From Hetaerina americana (Eukaryota; Arthropoda; Insecta; Odonata; Calopterygidae): 64,000 bases of DNA. Location of the stretch: assembly GCA_022747635.1 (NCBI GenBank), contig JAKTNV010000023.1, forward strand, positions 3,101,848 to 3,165,847. The letters are read 5' to 3'. Positions 1 to 11,966 of the stretch are shown here, one piece after another (position 1 is the stretch's first letter; each line of letters starts with the position of its first letter). Made by a program: the position numbers and the translations under genes. The notes under the pieces are model-generated. The model was not told the origin of the DNA. It made no database searches and saw nothing but the letters and a program-made list of their open reading frames with translations.

Positions 1-2284
1 CAACACGGATGTCCGTTTGTTGAATACCAGTTATTTTCCATGCATATGATTTGTTTCATCTAATGCGTTGGAAAAGTTCTTTTTACACGCCATTGATTCG
101 GGCAATTGCTCCTATCTCTCTGATCGCCTGCTTTATGGAGTGAAGGCATAACCCTTATTATTCAAACTGTGCCTGGCCTCCATAATCCAGATGCTACATA
201 TTAGTTTAAGCATGTGTTTGTTTATTTAGAAGTCTCTATATTTGTACATTTCGTTAATTAGGTTGTCTACAATTAATACTTTGTCGCTATTAAGTTTTTT
301 TAAAGGCTTTTACTGCCAATTCCAGTGCTAAGCAGTCAATTCCATCTATTATGCTATTTTATTCGCCCTATGAAAATGTTAATATTTGTCGTTTCAATGG
401 GTGTCTGATGTGTTATTCTTGAAAATGCTCTTACCGTCTCTGTAGTATAAGCACAACACTCATGTTATGCTTATACTACACAACACCCTATGTTGTTTCC
501 TCATCGTTTATGCCACCATTTTAATTGTTTCGCATGGTTGCTTTTGAAAGGAGATGTCTGAGCGTGCAACTATTTTTTACCTCATCATAAAATTTGTTGG
601 TCTCGTTCCGATCTCGTTCTTCTCCGACGTGCGATCGCCAGTCCGTCGTGCAACCACAACCTGTGGGAATAGGACCTACTCTAAGTACTTAACAAATATT
701 TTATTTACATTTCCCTTCCTCCTAGTTTCTCAAATTTCATTTCTCCTTTTATAGCGCAATTGTCTACCTTTGGTTCTCGACCACGTGGGCGTTTTTTCCC
801 TCTTCAAAAATGGTTCCAGCTCCTTTAGATTCTGAGGCTCATTTTGAATTTACTATTTTAATCTTCTCCTTTCTTATTGTCTTCTAAGGGTTTACTTTTA
901 ATGCTTTGCTATCCTATGCCCACTGCATTCCGATTCGCTGCCCTAGCTTTTGCATTTCCGTAGGCCAAATAAGTATTTGCAATACTTCAGCTGAGAAGCC
1001 ACAATTCAACTTCGATCCATTATATTGGACAAACTTTCTAAATATCTTAGCCCTTATTTATGGAGGCTCGTCAATAACCACAATCATATATCTGTCACCC
1101 TAAAAGTAGTACATGGGTAGTGTGGGCCATTGTCTTGGATTTTTGAAAATACACCTTCACGTCCTTGTTTTCAAAATGTTTGCAACTGATAATTATCGCT
1201 TTCTAATGAAGTTTCATTGCAAAACAATTTATGTACATATAAACAGCACATCCAAAAAATGTACATTCATGCAAAATTATAGTGAAAGGCATACTGGCAG
1301 AATTAAGTGATTGTATAATTGAAAATACGTAAACCTAGTTATTGATGTAATATTATCGTAATCATATTTCATGTCAAAATCAATCGATATGTAATGCAAT
1401 ATTGACTTTTTTTAATATGTACCTGAATATCTTTAGACAACATATTAAAAATCATTTAATTCATATAAATAAATAACCGCTTGAATCCAGTAATATTTGG
1501 TTTAATTAATTTTGCATATTCTATTCGCAAGTTGTGCGCACTATCAGAAATTGTCGTCGTACCACTTGCAACAAAATAGGTCCTTAGAATGCCTCAGATA
1601 AAACATAACGTGCTAAATAAATACAAGTGTCGTAAAGGGCTTAAGCAAGCTATGATCAACAAATGCTGGATATGAATATCTCTTATGATATTAAAAGCTT
1701 TAGTTCTAATTATTATTGCTTTTGTAAAATTTAGGAAGGCTTTATAATATGCTTCTAACCCCTTCCCCAAAAAGCAAGTCCGTGGATTACTGTGACTACT
1801 AGCGCATAATATATTCCTTCCTTAAAGATAGCGTACACTTGTTTCGAATGAGGTAAAATTATTGCAAGCGTTTCCTTAAAGCTGAATAAACAGGAGCAAT
1901 ATGATGATTCAATTTTAAAGAGTCATCTAAATTTAATTCCAAAACACTAATTTTTTCTAACTCTCTCAATTCTAAAACAATTCCATATATTTTGTGTAAT
2001 ATTTGCCATAATAAATCACATATTTAGCATCTGAGCAAGGACAATAACCAAAACTATTGGCATTTATGGTATTTAGGCATTCATAGAAGTTTGTCGTATT
2101 ACTAGCATATCACAATCAAAAATAAACCCTTTACGTTGCCTTTACATGGCTCGCTAACTAATGGCATTATTAATGTTTTATGAATTACACTCGCTTTCTT
2201 AGAAATATGACAGCTCGATGCACATAAAACAAAAAACCGAGTGTATTATTGGCCTATAATTCGACCGGGTATCATTGCAAAAAT
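1..2284. other. AT-rich intergenic or intronic DNA, no gene seen
   Basis: I see no coding region, RNA gene or recognisable repeat here apart from the hairpin at 441-480. The open frames are short (about 65 codons), low in complexity and without recognisable domains. Confidence 0.6.
441..480. repeat. Perfect 13-bp stem-loop
   Basis: Arms TGTAGTATAAGCA (441-453) and TGCTTATACTACA (468-480) are perfect reverse complements around a 14-nt loop. No transposon ends or coding sequence are seen around it. It may be a small foldback or a chance or template-switch palindrome. Confidence 0.7.
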
Positions 2285-2402
2285 ATATTTGTGCATTGAA
2301 TTGAAAAAAATATTATTGGGATAATTTTGCAGGGTAAAAATTATTCGTCTAACCCGGAATTCGAACCCGGATCCAGATTCTTGTCACCTTTGCGGAATTT
2401 CC
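2285..2402 (-). mobile_element. tRNA-derived SINE fragment (SINE-D)
   Basis: Read on the minus strand, a tRNA-like B box (GGGTTCGAATTCCGG) is followed by GACGAATAATTTTTACC. The same B box plus tail occurs at 33527-33643 on the plus strand, so the two are copies of one short SINE. The tRNA-like 5' half is poorly preserved here, so a functional tRNA gene is unlikely. Confidence 0.55.
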
Positions 2403-2431
2403 CCAAGTTATTGTGATCAATTCAATATTTG

Positions 2432-2675
2432 TTCCTTCTTGGGGACGTGATAGGCAAGTTGGACTACTGAGAGGATGGTCCCGGTTTGATTCCCGGGCAA
2501 TGCCTCTCTGGGAACTTCTCAGATTAACACAAGCTTCGGTTACAGCTCCTAATGGGAAAACATGTTACCCTGAAGTGAGACTTTCACACATCAGGGTAAT
2601 AAGGGGCCTAACGGCGCGCCGTTGGGCTTAGGGTGCCTCATTATCGAGCTCTACCCTCACCTATCAAAGCGATTG
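2432..2675 (+). mobile_element. tRNA-derived SINE, family A
   Basis: The head has a pol III B box (GGTTTGATTCCCGGGC) preceded by GGACTACTGAGAGGATGG, as in a tRNA anticodon arm. The body ends in GAGCTCTACCCTCACCTATCAAAG. The head, the 'CTCTGGGA' segment and the tail match the copies at 7022, 11699 and 54495 (the last inverted). At about 245 bp it is close to full length. The family is inferred by cross-comparison within the window. Confidence 0.75.
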
Positions 2676-3895
2676 ATCTTCGAGTTGATAACTGCGCTTT
2701 GTTTTGCATTGACATCACTCAATTGAAAAGTACAAATAGGAAAAGATCGTGATAACACTGATGTCATCGCATTGACTCAATAATTTTCCATGGTATTTAA
2801 AATCTAATGATTTTATTGAACGAAGTCATTCATCTTATTTATATCAGGGTAATTCATCTTCTCCTTTAAAAATCAATTATGCATTCCTAGAAGAAATGAC
2901 ACCACATTTACAATAAACAGTCCTATAAATAAACGGCCCATTTGAGCATCCTGAAAGAAAAATGGGCGTCACTGGGACGCCAGGTTGCCCTCCTCCCTCT
3001 CCATTCGCTCATTCAGCTGCTTAATTCAGTGGATGGCGCCGTGCTGCTCCAGCCTTCGCTGCAGCATTCTCACCCCATCCCCTCTCACGCCCCCCCTCCA
3101 ACGCTAATTGATATCTGATGCGTACCCGCCTGTGGCTCTTGCTACGTGTCGCCTATTCCATTCAGAAGGCGCCTACTCTCACACTATCAGATTTGCAGCG
3201 TTGGGCAGCAGCTGTCCGGGCACCGCGAGAGCATAACATGTGCAAGAGATATTGCTCGAGAGTGAACCGTGGACGAAATTATTTTTCCAGTGGAATTACT
3301 GAATTAAAAAATTTGCATTTAGAAATATAAATCTTGATTTTACCTAATGGAAGGGAAAATGCTCTATCGCGATATCCATAAAACATGAACACGCACACTC
3401 ACAATAAATTCCCTACTCTACGAAAATATTATCTGAATAACTGAAAAAGCATTCCCAATGCCTTAATTGATTAAATTTGAAAGACTCACTGACCGAGACA
3501 TATAATGCTCAGAATCACACCTCAATGGGCATCTACGCAAAGCCTTACAACTTCCCAGATGGGTTAAGGCAGGTCGGGCCACCAAGCATAAATAGTGAGA
3601 AATAGAAGTATGCAGAGTCTCTGTGTCTACAAGCTGATGCCCCCCCAAAAACAGTAGAATAAACCTTCGCATTTTGTGGTTTTTTATGCTTATCCATGTC
3701 ATCATGCCCTGTCTAACCGCGTACCCTGTAATTCTCTTGTGTCGAATCATATAACGTTCGTTTTTTCTTGTTCATTTGTATAATATAGTTCACATTAGTT
3801 TTTGGTTTTAATTATTTTTCCTGTATCTTCTACAAATGTGTCTCCGCAGGGCATCTTGAGTGCAATTTTTTTTGTTGTCTTATTCCTCTTCGGAC
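2676..3895. other. No gene seen; GC-richer patch 2930-3110
   Basis: This stretch separates the SINE from the first mariner. The GC-richer patch contains no credible reading frame. A 95-codon minus-strand frame at 3463-3750 has no recognisable domain and is probably spurious. Confidence 0.5.
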
Positions 3896-3897
3896 TA

Positions 3898-4687
3898 CTC
3901 GCGTTCCGAAAGTAATACAATTAAATTTACCGCGCTGCTCTTATTAGTTGGAATGGAATCAAACTACGAGTACTAGGAGTAGGTGGAGGGGAGGCTAAGC
4001 TTTGCCGCAAAACTGATCTCAGTGCTCTTTAAGCTGTGGAAGTGGCATGACGTCAGTTATTGAAAACCTCTGCGCGCTGACCTTGTCACGAAATAAATGG
4101 AAACGAGTGGCACACCGACCAGTCCCCCTAGCCCAAAAAGGTAGGAGTGAGCAATTCAAAAATGAAAACAATGCTCATTGTCTTTTTTGACAGCAGAGGA
4201 GTGCTCCATAAGGAGTTTGTTCCTCATTGATAGACAACAGATAACTACGTGGATGTGCTGGAAAGACTCCGAAAAAGGGTCAACGGGACGAGAAAAGACA
4301 TCTCCGCTACCTGGCAACTCCATCACGACAACGCGCCTTGCCACAACGCGCTACGAGTGCGCGAGTTCCTGGCCAAACACCAGGTAACAACGCTGCCCCC
4401 CCCTTATAGAACTGACGTCATCCCAGGAGGCTACTTTTTGCTCTCTCGGATTAAGGCAGCCCTGAAAGGAACCAGTTTTTCGTCCATAGAAGAGATCCAA
4501 TGTGCCGTGACGAAGACCTAGCGAGAAAACCCCGAAGACGCCTTCCAGGGCGCGTTCCAGTCATGGTAGAGTCGCTGGGAAAAATGTGTAGGGGCCTATG
4601 AATAGTGCTTTGAATAATTGTGTTTGTGCAAATATTTTCAATATATAACTTTAAAAAATAATCGTATTACTTTCGGAACCCTCCCTG
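3898..4687 (+). mobile_element. Mariner transposon, internally deleted and decayed
   Basis: The ends show inverted repeats with GTTCCGAAAGTAATAC near 3903 and its reverse complement near 4670, each outside TA dinucleotides (3896-3897 and 4688-4689). The length of 790 bp compares with about 1.3 kb for a complete mariner. Transposase pieces include 'VFFDSRGVLHKEFVP' (about 4170-4225), the second catalytic Asp in 'HHDNAPCHNALRVREFLAKH' (about 4320-4380), and a degraded third-Asp region, 'PPYRTDVIPGGYFL', where Asp is replaced by Gly and one residue is missing. The N-terminal helix-turn-helix region and the first Asp are absent and stop codons interrupt the rest. This copy cannot encode active transposase. 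Confidence 0.88.
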
Positions 4688-4689
4688 TA

Positions 4690-7021
4690 TTTAGAAAATG
4701 TTATTAAAATATTTCCATTTTTGCTCTATTATGCTTCTTCCATAGATTTGTTTTTTTAAGGTCCCCTTTCCTTTGACGAGCGCTATCTTTACAAATTTCG
4801 AAGAACTTAGTTCTTGCTAAAATCATTCTTTTCATGCAATAGTTTAGCGTCTAAAAATGACTCTCCCTCTTTTGATTAGTAGTTCCATTACTGCGCAAGC
4901 ACATCTCAAAATTGTATTAATGAAAAACACAAAACGAAATACTCGGGTAAGACCAAATTTCATTGATTGAAATCGTGAACTCAAACAAGTTACATCCCAA
5001 TATCCTTCATACAGAATCCGATTGAAATTAGTCTTTTACCAAACTTTTCTTCCCTTCCTTTTATGATGTCAAACGAATATAGGGAGACGCAGTGCGTAAG
5101 CAATGTATTGTCACTATTTTGGCTCCTAGAGGCGGCTCCGCTCCTATTCCAGTGGTGCTAAGAAGATTTTCCTTGAATTAGGCTTTCTGATGAATGTATA
5201 CTATATTTAATGAATGATTGATTACAAACAGCTATTTCTGTGTTTATTTATAGTTCCTTGCATAGGGGCAGAGGGATTTCTTCTTGTTATCAGAGTGATT
5301 TCAAATGTTTATACGGTATGTTTCAACTACGGATAATTTGTTTTGTCTCCATATTTTAACGATTCACTCGAGAAAACACGACAAGAACTCGAAGTTTCTC
5401 ACGAGTCGTCCCACAGTCTATGACGCCGCTAATTTTTTTTAACGTCGTACTCTACAGGTGGCTATTTCGCTCCATGAGACCCTGCCGAACGACATTTTGC
5501 TTGATGTTTATAGAAATTCCCAGGTGCCAAAAACTCGAACCCACATAGCCTCCTTGGCTAAGGTGGGACTCAAAGCCAGTTTTATGGGTTTGCAGGCAAA
5601 CAAGTTCCCAAGCAGCCTGACCAGGACAGCATTTCCTCTTCTGTCGTCATTTTATTTTACACTGATCAGCATTTGAGGCTTCGCTTTTTTGGTTGAGTTA
5701 TAAGTTTGGAAAGGCATTCGTGTAATTTTAAATAAAGCTTTCTTAAGTTTATACCAAAACGTGAGATAAATCTGATATTCTGTACTAGTTGAGTGGCAAA
5801 AAAGATAAATATCTAGTAATTTAGTGGGATTGACTGGTGTCTACTATTTCCTGACGTAGGTAGATACCGATACATTCCCTACCATTAAGCAAAATCAACT
5901 ATTTTTCCACTCGAGTGACCATTTCCGTAGAAATAACTTCCGATCGTGACAAAAGAGTATAGGTGTGTATTTATAATTGATGTTTTCAAAATAAAACTAT
6001 AGAAATCATCTTCAGTGAGCGAGCCCATTATGTGATTTTGGTGTAAAGATAACAAATAGGATTAATAGGTCATTCTGATACTCAAAGGAAATGAAATCGG
6101 CACCTTTTTAATTTTTTCTTGAAATTTTTAGGAAAGCTAAATATATTTACTTACTCTTCTGAAAGCTTTTAAATGGGACCGGACAAAAAAAAGAGCATGA
6201 AATTCGATATTTTTTTCTGCACACTCATGTTTAACTTCGTGGAAAAGAAATGGATACTGGATGCGACAAACTTATTACTACTCCACTTAGATTTAATATT
6301 TCCTAGCCATGGTTTTAACGATTACGTCAATAAAGGCCTTCCATTTCCTTTCCCATATTAATTGACCTTGGCTTGCAGTTGCTCTTTTCTAAGCTTCCTT
6401 TTGAACGTTACGTTTGGTGAATGAGATTTCCAACTCTAATACTATCTTCCACAGCCTTTACTTATTAATCAAACAGGAGCTTCATTTCCCCCCCTTCTGT
6501 CGATTTGAAATTAATACTTTGCAAAGAGTTCTCGGTAGATTTTGCAATGCTGTAAGTTTCCAGTCTTATTTTCCATAAACCAATAAATGCCATCTTCTGC
6601 TTGGTTTCTTAATTTTTTGGCCATAAAGGTTCCTCGCACTACAAGCTATCACTTTTAACTCTGTATTATGTTCTGTTTTGACTTTTTACAACTTATTTAG
6701 TATTAAATTTGGCCACTGTAGATGTCTCCCATTTGAGAGGTTTTAATATCCATGATTTCCTTGTTTCCAAAAATCTTCTAAATTACAAAGTTGGCTGTTC
6801 GTTACTTTCTTAGACTTGGTCGTATATTCGTATGGTCACCTATGATCGCCTCAGCAAGTAATTTTCGTTCTGATTTTCCTGCTTACAAGGAAGTGAAGAG
6901 ATTCAACCAACTCATTAGGCCATTGGTTTGCGGTGTTCGTGGTATCTGTTGTATGAAGATTACGTTGTTACCAAGTCATTCATCTTCAGTCATCCATCGG
7001 AATTCGGAAGCGTTTTAAGAG
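4690..7021. other. No gene seen
   Basis: AT-rich DNA. Around 5535-5565 there is a weak minus-strand tRNA-like B-box string (GTGGGTTCGAG) that may be an old SINE head; the match is too short to call. The reading frames are short and unrecognisable. Confidence 0.5.
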
Positions 7022-7256
7022 GGTTGGTAGTAGTTAAGTGACTTAGAGTGCTGGGCTACTGACCGGAGGTTCCGGGCTCGATTCCGGGTGATGCGTGACG
7101 GTAGCCTCATTTTCACTCAAGCCGAATAATATTTCGGGAATCAGATCTTATTAGGAAACCACTGGTGGTGCAGGAAAAGAAAATAGCCCTTCTATCCATG
7201 CTCCGTAAAGAGCTTAGTATTGGTCGAACTCTAACCTCACCAATCAAACCAACCTA
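7022..7256 (+). mobile_element. tRNA-derived SINE, family A
   Basis: The head 'GGGCTACTGACCGGAGGTTC' plus B box 'GGGCTCGATTCCGGG' matches the family-A copies at 2432, 11699 and 54495. The tail 'TCTAACCTCACCAATCAAAC' is equivalent to the shared tail at about 2650-2675. Length is about 235 bp. It diverges in the middle, so it is an old copy. Confidence 0.75.
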
Positions 7257-9965
7257 TTACCGTATAGTATACATAGATTTATAATAAAATATGGATATAG
7301 ATTACTGTAGAGGGTATAAAGATTCTATATTCGATTCTTGCTGGCGATTAGAAATCATGGGATAATACGATTGTTTAATCAGAGAATATTTAAAACAATA
7401 ATGCGTAAGGAGGCTTTATAATGGACATTAAATAATGTAAGGAGTAGTTAACATGAATACTAGGATGTAAAAGAAATGTTGTTGGACAAGAATTCTTGGC
7501 GAATTATTATTTGATTATGTACGAGTATATAATTAATGAGTGTCTTTAGTGCTTTAATTGCTAGTCTCTTAAAATGTAGAAATAATAAGTTTTGCAGAGA
7601 AACATAAGATAACCAGGTGGGACTGTTCAAGATTATTTTTCCGAAGCTTGAATTGTAGCTGCTTGTTTTTACTCGTCTCTTTCCTTGTTATATGGTAATT
7701 TAATTAAAGCCCTAAAAAATTATCCAAAAACCTTTTATTTCTGTCACCTTATGGTAATACTTAATTTATAAAATCTTAGTATCGCTGACTTTGGTGTTTC
7801 GGCTCCTATGAACAATTTTTTGAAAGCTAAGACATAACGGGATCCTGTGAAGAACGAGCACTCGGGCCAGTATTGCTGTCTTGACAGAATTAAATTCGAG
7901 TAATACATAAATAAAATACTAAAACTGGCATCAGGTTTACTAACATTATTATTCTTGACTTCGTTTACAAGGCTTAATTGTGAGTCCCATTAATTAATAT
8001 GCCTTCTGCGTTTACCTTTTACCGTATAATCCTCTACAGAAGCATAATGTATTGGGTGAAAGTTCATGTAAATTTTTAATTGGAATCTAAAACTTTGGTG
8101 ATGGTTACATAGCATTTTATTTACTATTGTTTGGCATTTTTGAACCTATTTCTACTGTTTTGATCAGAAATTTTTCATCGGAAATTTATTTTAATAGCTT
8201 GATAGCCAGTCTATTTCCCTCAGTTTGTCTTTAGCCCGGAATTCCAATAAAATATATAGCTAGTATTTTTTCTTCGGCGACATCGTTAAACCCGTGCGAT
8301 TTTTATTTTACCATAGGCTTAGCCATGTACTATATGTCATCTTTGTGCCACTATCCGCCATTATCCCTGGTTTGCTTGTGATACTATTACACTTTCTGTT
8401 CGTTCAAAATTTTTTAAAACAATTTTACATATTTAAACAACAATTAAACATAATTTACGATGAATTTAAATATTTTTTCACCGCTTGTCAAATGCTGGAA
8501 GTTTTTTTGCGGACGAGTGTACTCAATGCGAACCAATACTTCTCCTTGTCATCTTCATTCAAACACTCCCTTGCTATCGCTAAAATGAAGTCACATCCCT
8601 AGGCTATCCCTATGCTCTTGGTTGGTTTGACACAGTTCATTGGCACACTACGCTTCATATTGATCCTCTCGAGCCTTTAATGGGATAAATATGACGAGTG
8701 TTACAGGTGTCATCCATCCTCGTGGGTGAGTGTGCCATATTCGTTACAGGTGTCATGCGATGGGATGTTTTCTAGCGGTGTGGACCGCAGAGCAGTGTGA
8801 TGAGTTCGCGTGGTAGATCTGCGGAAATCGACCACGATACTGAGAGAGCAGCTCGAGGGGAAGGCACGCGTTCGCCGGCTTCCTCTCCACCCTTCCGCCC
8901 CCTCTCCACGTTATCGACCGAAAAAAACACTCCCGCCTCCGCCCCTCCGTTCAACAAACAATGCCACGCAGATGTTTCCCCAGCAAAACACTCTCCAAGG
9001 AAAAAATATTTCCCTAATGTCTCACGAAATGTAAAAAGTAAGGCGTAGCTCGTTTTCCTTCCATTTCTAATGACTTTTTTTTTCCTGCTGAGGCCGATCC
9101 TGCGCTCCGAACTGATTGCCGCCGGCTTTGCGAGATGCCCTCGATATCCAAACATTATTAGATTTTATGCAGACACCAGAGAGAGAAGAGAACGATCCAT
9201 TTCACTTTGGTACTGGGGCTGTACACACCTCAAGTACGCATTTGTTGATAATGAGCAATAGTGTTTGTAGAGCAATCCCATCGCCCGGAACTGCAGGCAA
9301 GACGGACTTGTATTTTCCATCCTTCGTGAACATTTTACGACGCATTTACCTTTCTGAACTATAGCTCCAAAATATTTTTCTCTTTCCCGTTGTTTCATTA
9401 ATATCTAGGATGCTGCAAAACCCAAATACTGAGAGGTTCTTTTGTAAAAATATATTTTGGCCAATGAATAAAACAAAAAACCTCTGGAAAGTGCAGCGCT
9501 TAAAACCCTATGACAAGTATTTTTTGAATTAAGTTTTCAGAGCATGTGGTGATAATTAAAACGGTGCCGTGGGACATGGAGAAAGTGAGTGGAAGCGGAT
9601 GAGTACAGTACCTGATGTACATACTTGATTTTTCTCGCTGTGGGCTCCTAATCGATACCGACAGCGGGTGTGCTGCGGTAAATTTTCTCGTCAAATTTTT
9701 CATGAATAATTTATCAAAGCTCTTAGAACTTGAGTGCACATGTGCCTGCAAGTATTGTATAATTTTGTCTCATTTATGAACCCATGTTAATTATAGGCGA
9801 AACGAAGTCGGTGATTGGTTTTCTCCGCACGAGGGTATCGACCGTCGTCGGTCTCAAAATAAAGACCATCTTCTACTGAGGAGGCCGGAGTCTGGCGTGT
9901 TGATGGTCCACGAAAAATAAGATTGAAAGTGTAAAAAAAATTAATATTGTTATGTGTGTGTGTAT
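7257..9965. other. No gene seen; GC-rich patch 8800-8960
   Basis: Mostly AT-rich. A GC-richer patch at 8800-8960 has overlapping open frames on both strands, as expected from base composition rather than coding. The 14-mer GTTACAGGTGTCAT occurs twice at about 8702 and 8745, a small direct repeat. The longest frame (minus, 8772-9155) has no recognisable domain. Confidence 0.45.
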
Positions 9966-9969
9966 ATAT

Positions 9970-11553
9970 ATTATTATTATTTAGTAATCTACCGGTTAAG
10001 GTAGGTTTTTTGGATGGACATAATTACCAATTAAATAATTTGTGACCCCTAGCAAAACAAAACATCCTACTTTACATCAGGTCCCTCTTCAGCTCTGAGT
10101 ACTTTCTTCCTCCCTTCATCCCGTCCAACATCCCTATCCTGTCCCTTCCCTTTCCCCGTTTGCCTAACATTCTCCCCTCAATCACAGTCTTCAACATCCC
10201 GCTGCCGGTCAATACCCCCTTCAGCCACTTTTCCTGCCTCCATAGGTTTGCTCCCAAAAAAACCCTCTCTTCGCCCACCATACCAAGTACTTCCTCACTT
10301 GTTTTCTTCTCTGTCCATTTCACCTTCTCCATTCTTCTCCACACCCACATTTCAAAAGCCTCCAGTCTACGCCTATCCTTCTGCTTCAATGACCACGTTT
10401 CCGCGCCGTACATAGCTACGCTCCATATCAAAGTTTTTACGAGTCTCTTCTTAACATCCTTACTCAAATCCCTCATCCTTGTGAAAGCCTCTTTGCCTAG
10501 CGCAATTCTTCTCCTTACATCCCTACTACTTTGACCGTGTTGGTCCAAAACACTACCGAGATACGTAAACTGTTCTACCTGCTCTAGTTTTTGCCCTCCT
10601 ATTCTAATGTTAAGCTTAGCCTTTTTCTTCCTAGAAAATCGCATAACCTTTGTTTTATTAATATTGATTCTCATCCCATACCTGACGCACTGAATTTATT
10701 CACTAAGCAATGCTTGCAGCCCCTTGGCTGACTGACAAACTAAAGCTTGGTCATTAGCAAACCTAACTGATTTTACGAATTCCCCGCCCACTTTCATTCC
10801 TACCTCCAGGTCTTCCCATGCCTCTTTAATCATTTCCTCTGCATACAGGTTGAACAGCAACGGTGATAATGGGCAATCCTGCCTTAGACCTCTTCCTAAC
10901 ACTGCCCATCCGGACTCCCCGTTCCCCACCCGCACCTGAGCAGTCAGAGACATGTACAGGTTGCGGATTAGCCTCCTATCCCTCCAATCTATTCCTATTT
11001 TCTGCAATATACTCATTATTTTTTCCCAATTCACTCTATCAAACGCTTTTTCGAAATCTGCGAAACAGGCAAATACCTCCTGGTTGTGTTCTATATTCCT
11101 CTCGATTAATAATCTCATTACTGCAATGGCATCACGCGTACCTCTCCCCTTCCTAAACCCAAACTGATCATCCCCTGAGTAATTATTTGCCCTACTCTCT
11201 ATCCTTTTGTTTATGATCCTGAGAACAACTTTAGCTGCGTGGGATATCAAACTTATTGTCCTGTAGTCCTCACATGATGTAGCCTTTACCTTTTTCGGAA
11301 TAGGAACTAAAACTGCTCTCACAAAGCCTTCCGGCCAGATTCCTTCCTCATAAATAGTACGGATCAGCCCATATAGGCTATTCCTCCCACATTTCCCTAA
11401 GCATTTTAAAAGTTCCGCGGGACTGTTATCCTCCCCCACGGCGTTATTTAGTTTCATCTCCCTTAATGCCCTTTCTATCTCATTATCAGGTATGCCTGGA
11501 CCTAAGCTATATTCCTCTACGTCATGTTCCTTTTCTATGTCTAACTTTGTTGG

Positions 11554-11566
<13 letters not shown>
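9970..11566 (-). mobile_element. Non-LTR retrotransposon (LINE family 1), 5'-truncated, young copy
   Basis: On the minus strand the element runs from the linker before the reverse transcriptase (about 11566) through RT, thumb and C-terminal region to a short 3' UTR with an (AATAAT)n tail at 9970-9985. The same 3' UTR motif and tail are found at 43040-43095 and, inverted, at 53795-53850. The 5' edge is abruptly replaced by a (GT)n(TA)n microsatellite at 11554-11652. The apurinic-like endonuclease and any ORF1 are missing, so it cannot retrotranspose on its own. Its reading frame is much better preserved than in copies at 40.2-43.1 and 63.2-64.0 kb, implying a fairly recent insertion. The clade is not certain: it resembles the endonuclease-reverse transcriptase elements often annotated in arthropods. 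Confidence 0.92.
10072..11457 (-). pseudogene. Reverse transcriptase ORF of LINE family 1 (one stop, catalytic Asp mutated)
   Basis: Two long frames (253 codons, 11457-10696, and 200 codons, 10674-10072) are colinear and separated by one small lesion with a stop at about 10697. RT blocks are visible in order: 'PAELLKCLGK', 'IPKKVKATSCEDYRTISLIS', 'DDQFGFRKGRGTRDAI', 'FADFEKAFDRVNW' (first catalytic Asp), 'DCPLSPLLFNLYAEEM', and the active-site box 'VRFANDQALV'. In active members that box is FADD, so one catalytic Asp is Asn here. The second frame has 'GMRININKTKVM', 'FTYLGSVLDQHG', 'WSVAMYGAETWSLKQ' and 'FEMWVWRRMEKVKWTEKK', the typical thumb/C-terminal block of this LINE type. Function is lost by the stop and the FADD change. 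Confidence 0.88.
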
Positions 11567-11649
<83 letters not shown>

Positions 11650-11652
11650 TAC
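11554..11652. repeat. (GT)n-(TA)n microsatellite
   Basis: About 8 GT units run into roughly 40 TA units. It directly abuts the 5'-truncated end of the family-1 LINE. Confidence 0.97.
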
Positions 11653-11698
11653 ATTTTTGCATACTTTTAACCTATTTATGTTTCTATATACATGGTTT

Positions 11699-11828
11699 TC
11701 CAGGGGTATAGCTTTAGACTACTGATCGGAGGGCCCGGGTTCGAATCCCGGGCAAGCCTCTCTGGGCACCAGCAGCTCAACCTTAGCCATGTTATTTTTC
11801 GGGTACCAGATCTTCCTAGGAATATGTG
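11699..11828 (+). mobile_element. tRNA-derived SINE, family A, 3'-truncated
   Basis: The head has 'GACTACTGATCGGAGGGCCC', B box 'GGGTTCGAATCCCGGGCAAG', then CTCTCTGGGCACC and TTTTTCGGGTACCAGATCTTCC. These match the inverted copy at 54495-54761. The copy stops at a (GT)n run at 11828, so the 3' half is missing. Confidence 0.75.
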
Positions 11829-11923
11829 CGTGTGTGTGTTGTGTATATTGGTCAGTTAGTACCATTTAATTAAAATAAATAAATAAATCAAAGAGATTAG
11901 CCGAAATAAAAACAACTCACTTC

Positions 11924-11957
11924 AATATTTCGGTGGTCCCAGTCACCTTGATCAGGG
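11924..11957 (-). other. Hammerhead-ribozyme-like motif (Penelope-type remnant)
   Basis: Minus-strand reading gives CTGATCA, a stem GGTG...CACC, then GAAATATT. A hammerhead core is CUGAUGA-stem II-GAAA; here G8 is C and the other core positions are kept. Related motifs occur at 24846, 39914, 40017 and 57980. Hammerhead-like motifs are known from the terminal repeats of Penelope-like retroelements. No RT of that class is seen here, so the assignment is inferred. Confidence 0.4.
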
Positions 11958-11966
11958 TGCAAGGAG

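Noticed and set aside
8772..9155. 127-codon minus-strand frame, with plus-strand frames overlapping
   Set aside because: Open frames in several phases of a GC-richer patch are expected from low stop-codon frequency; no domain is visible.
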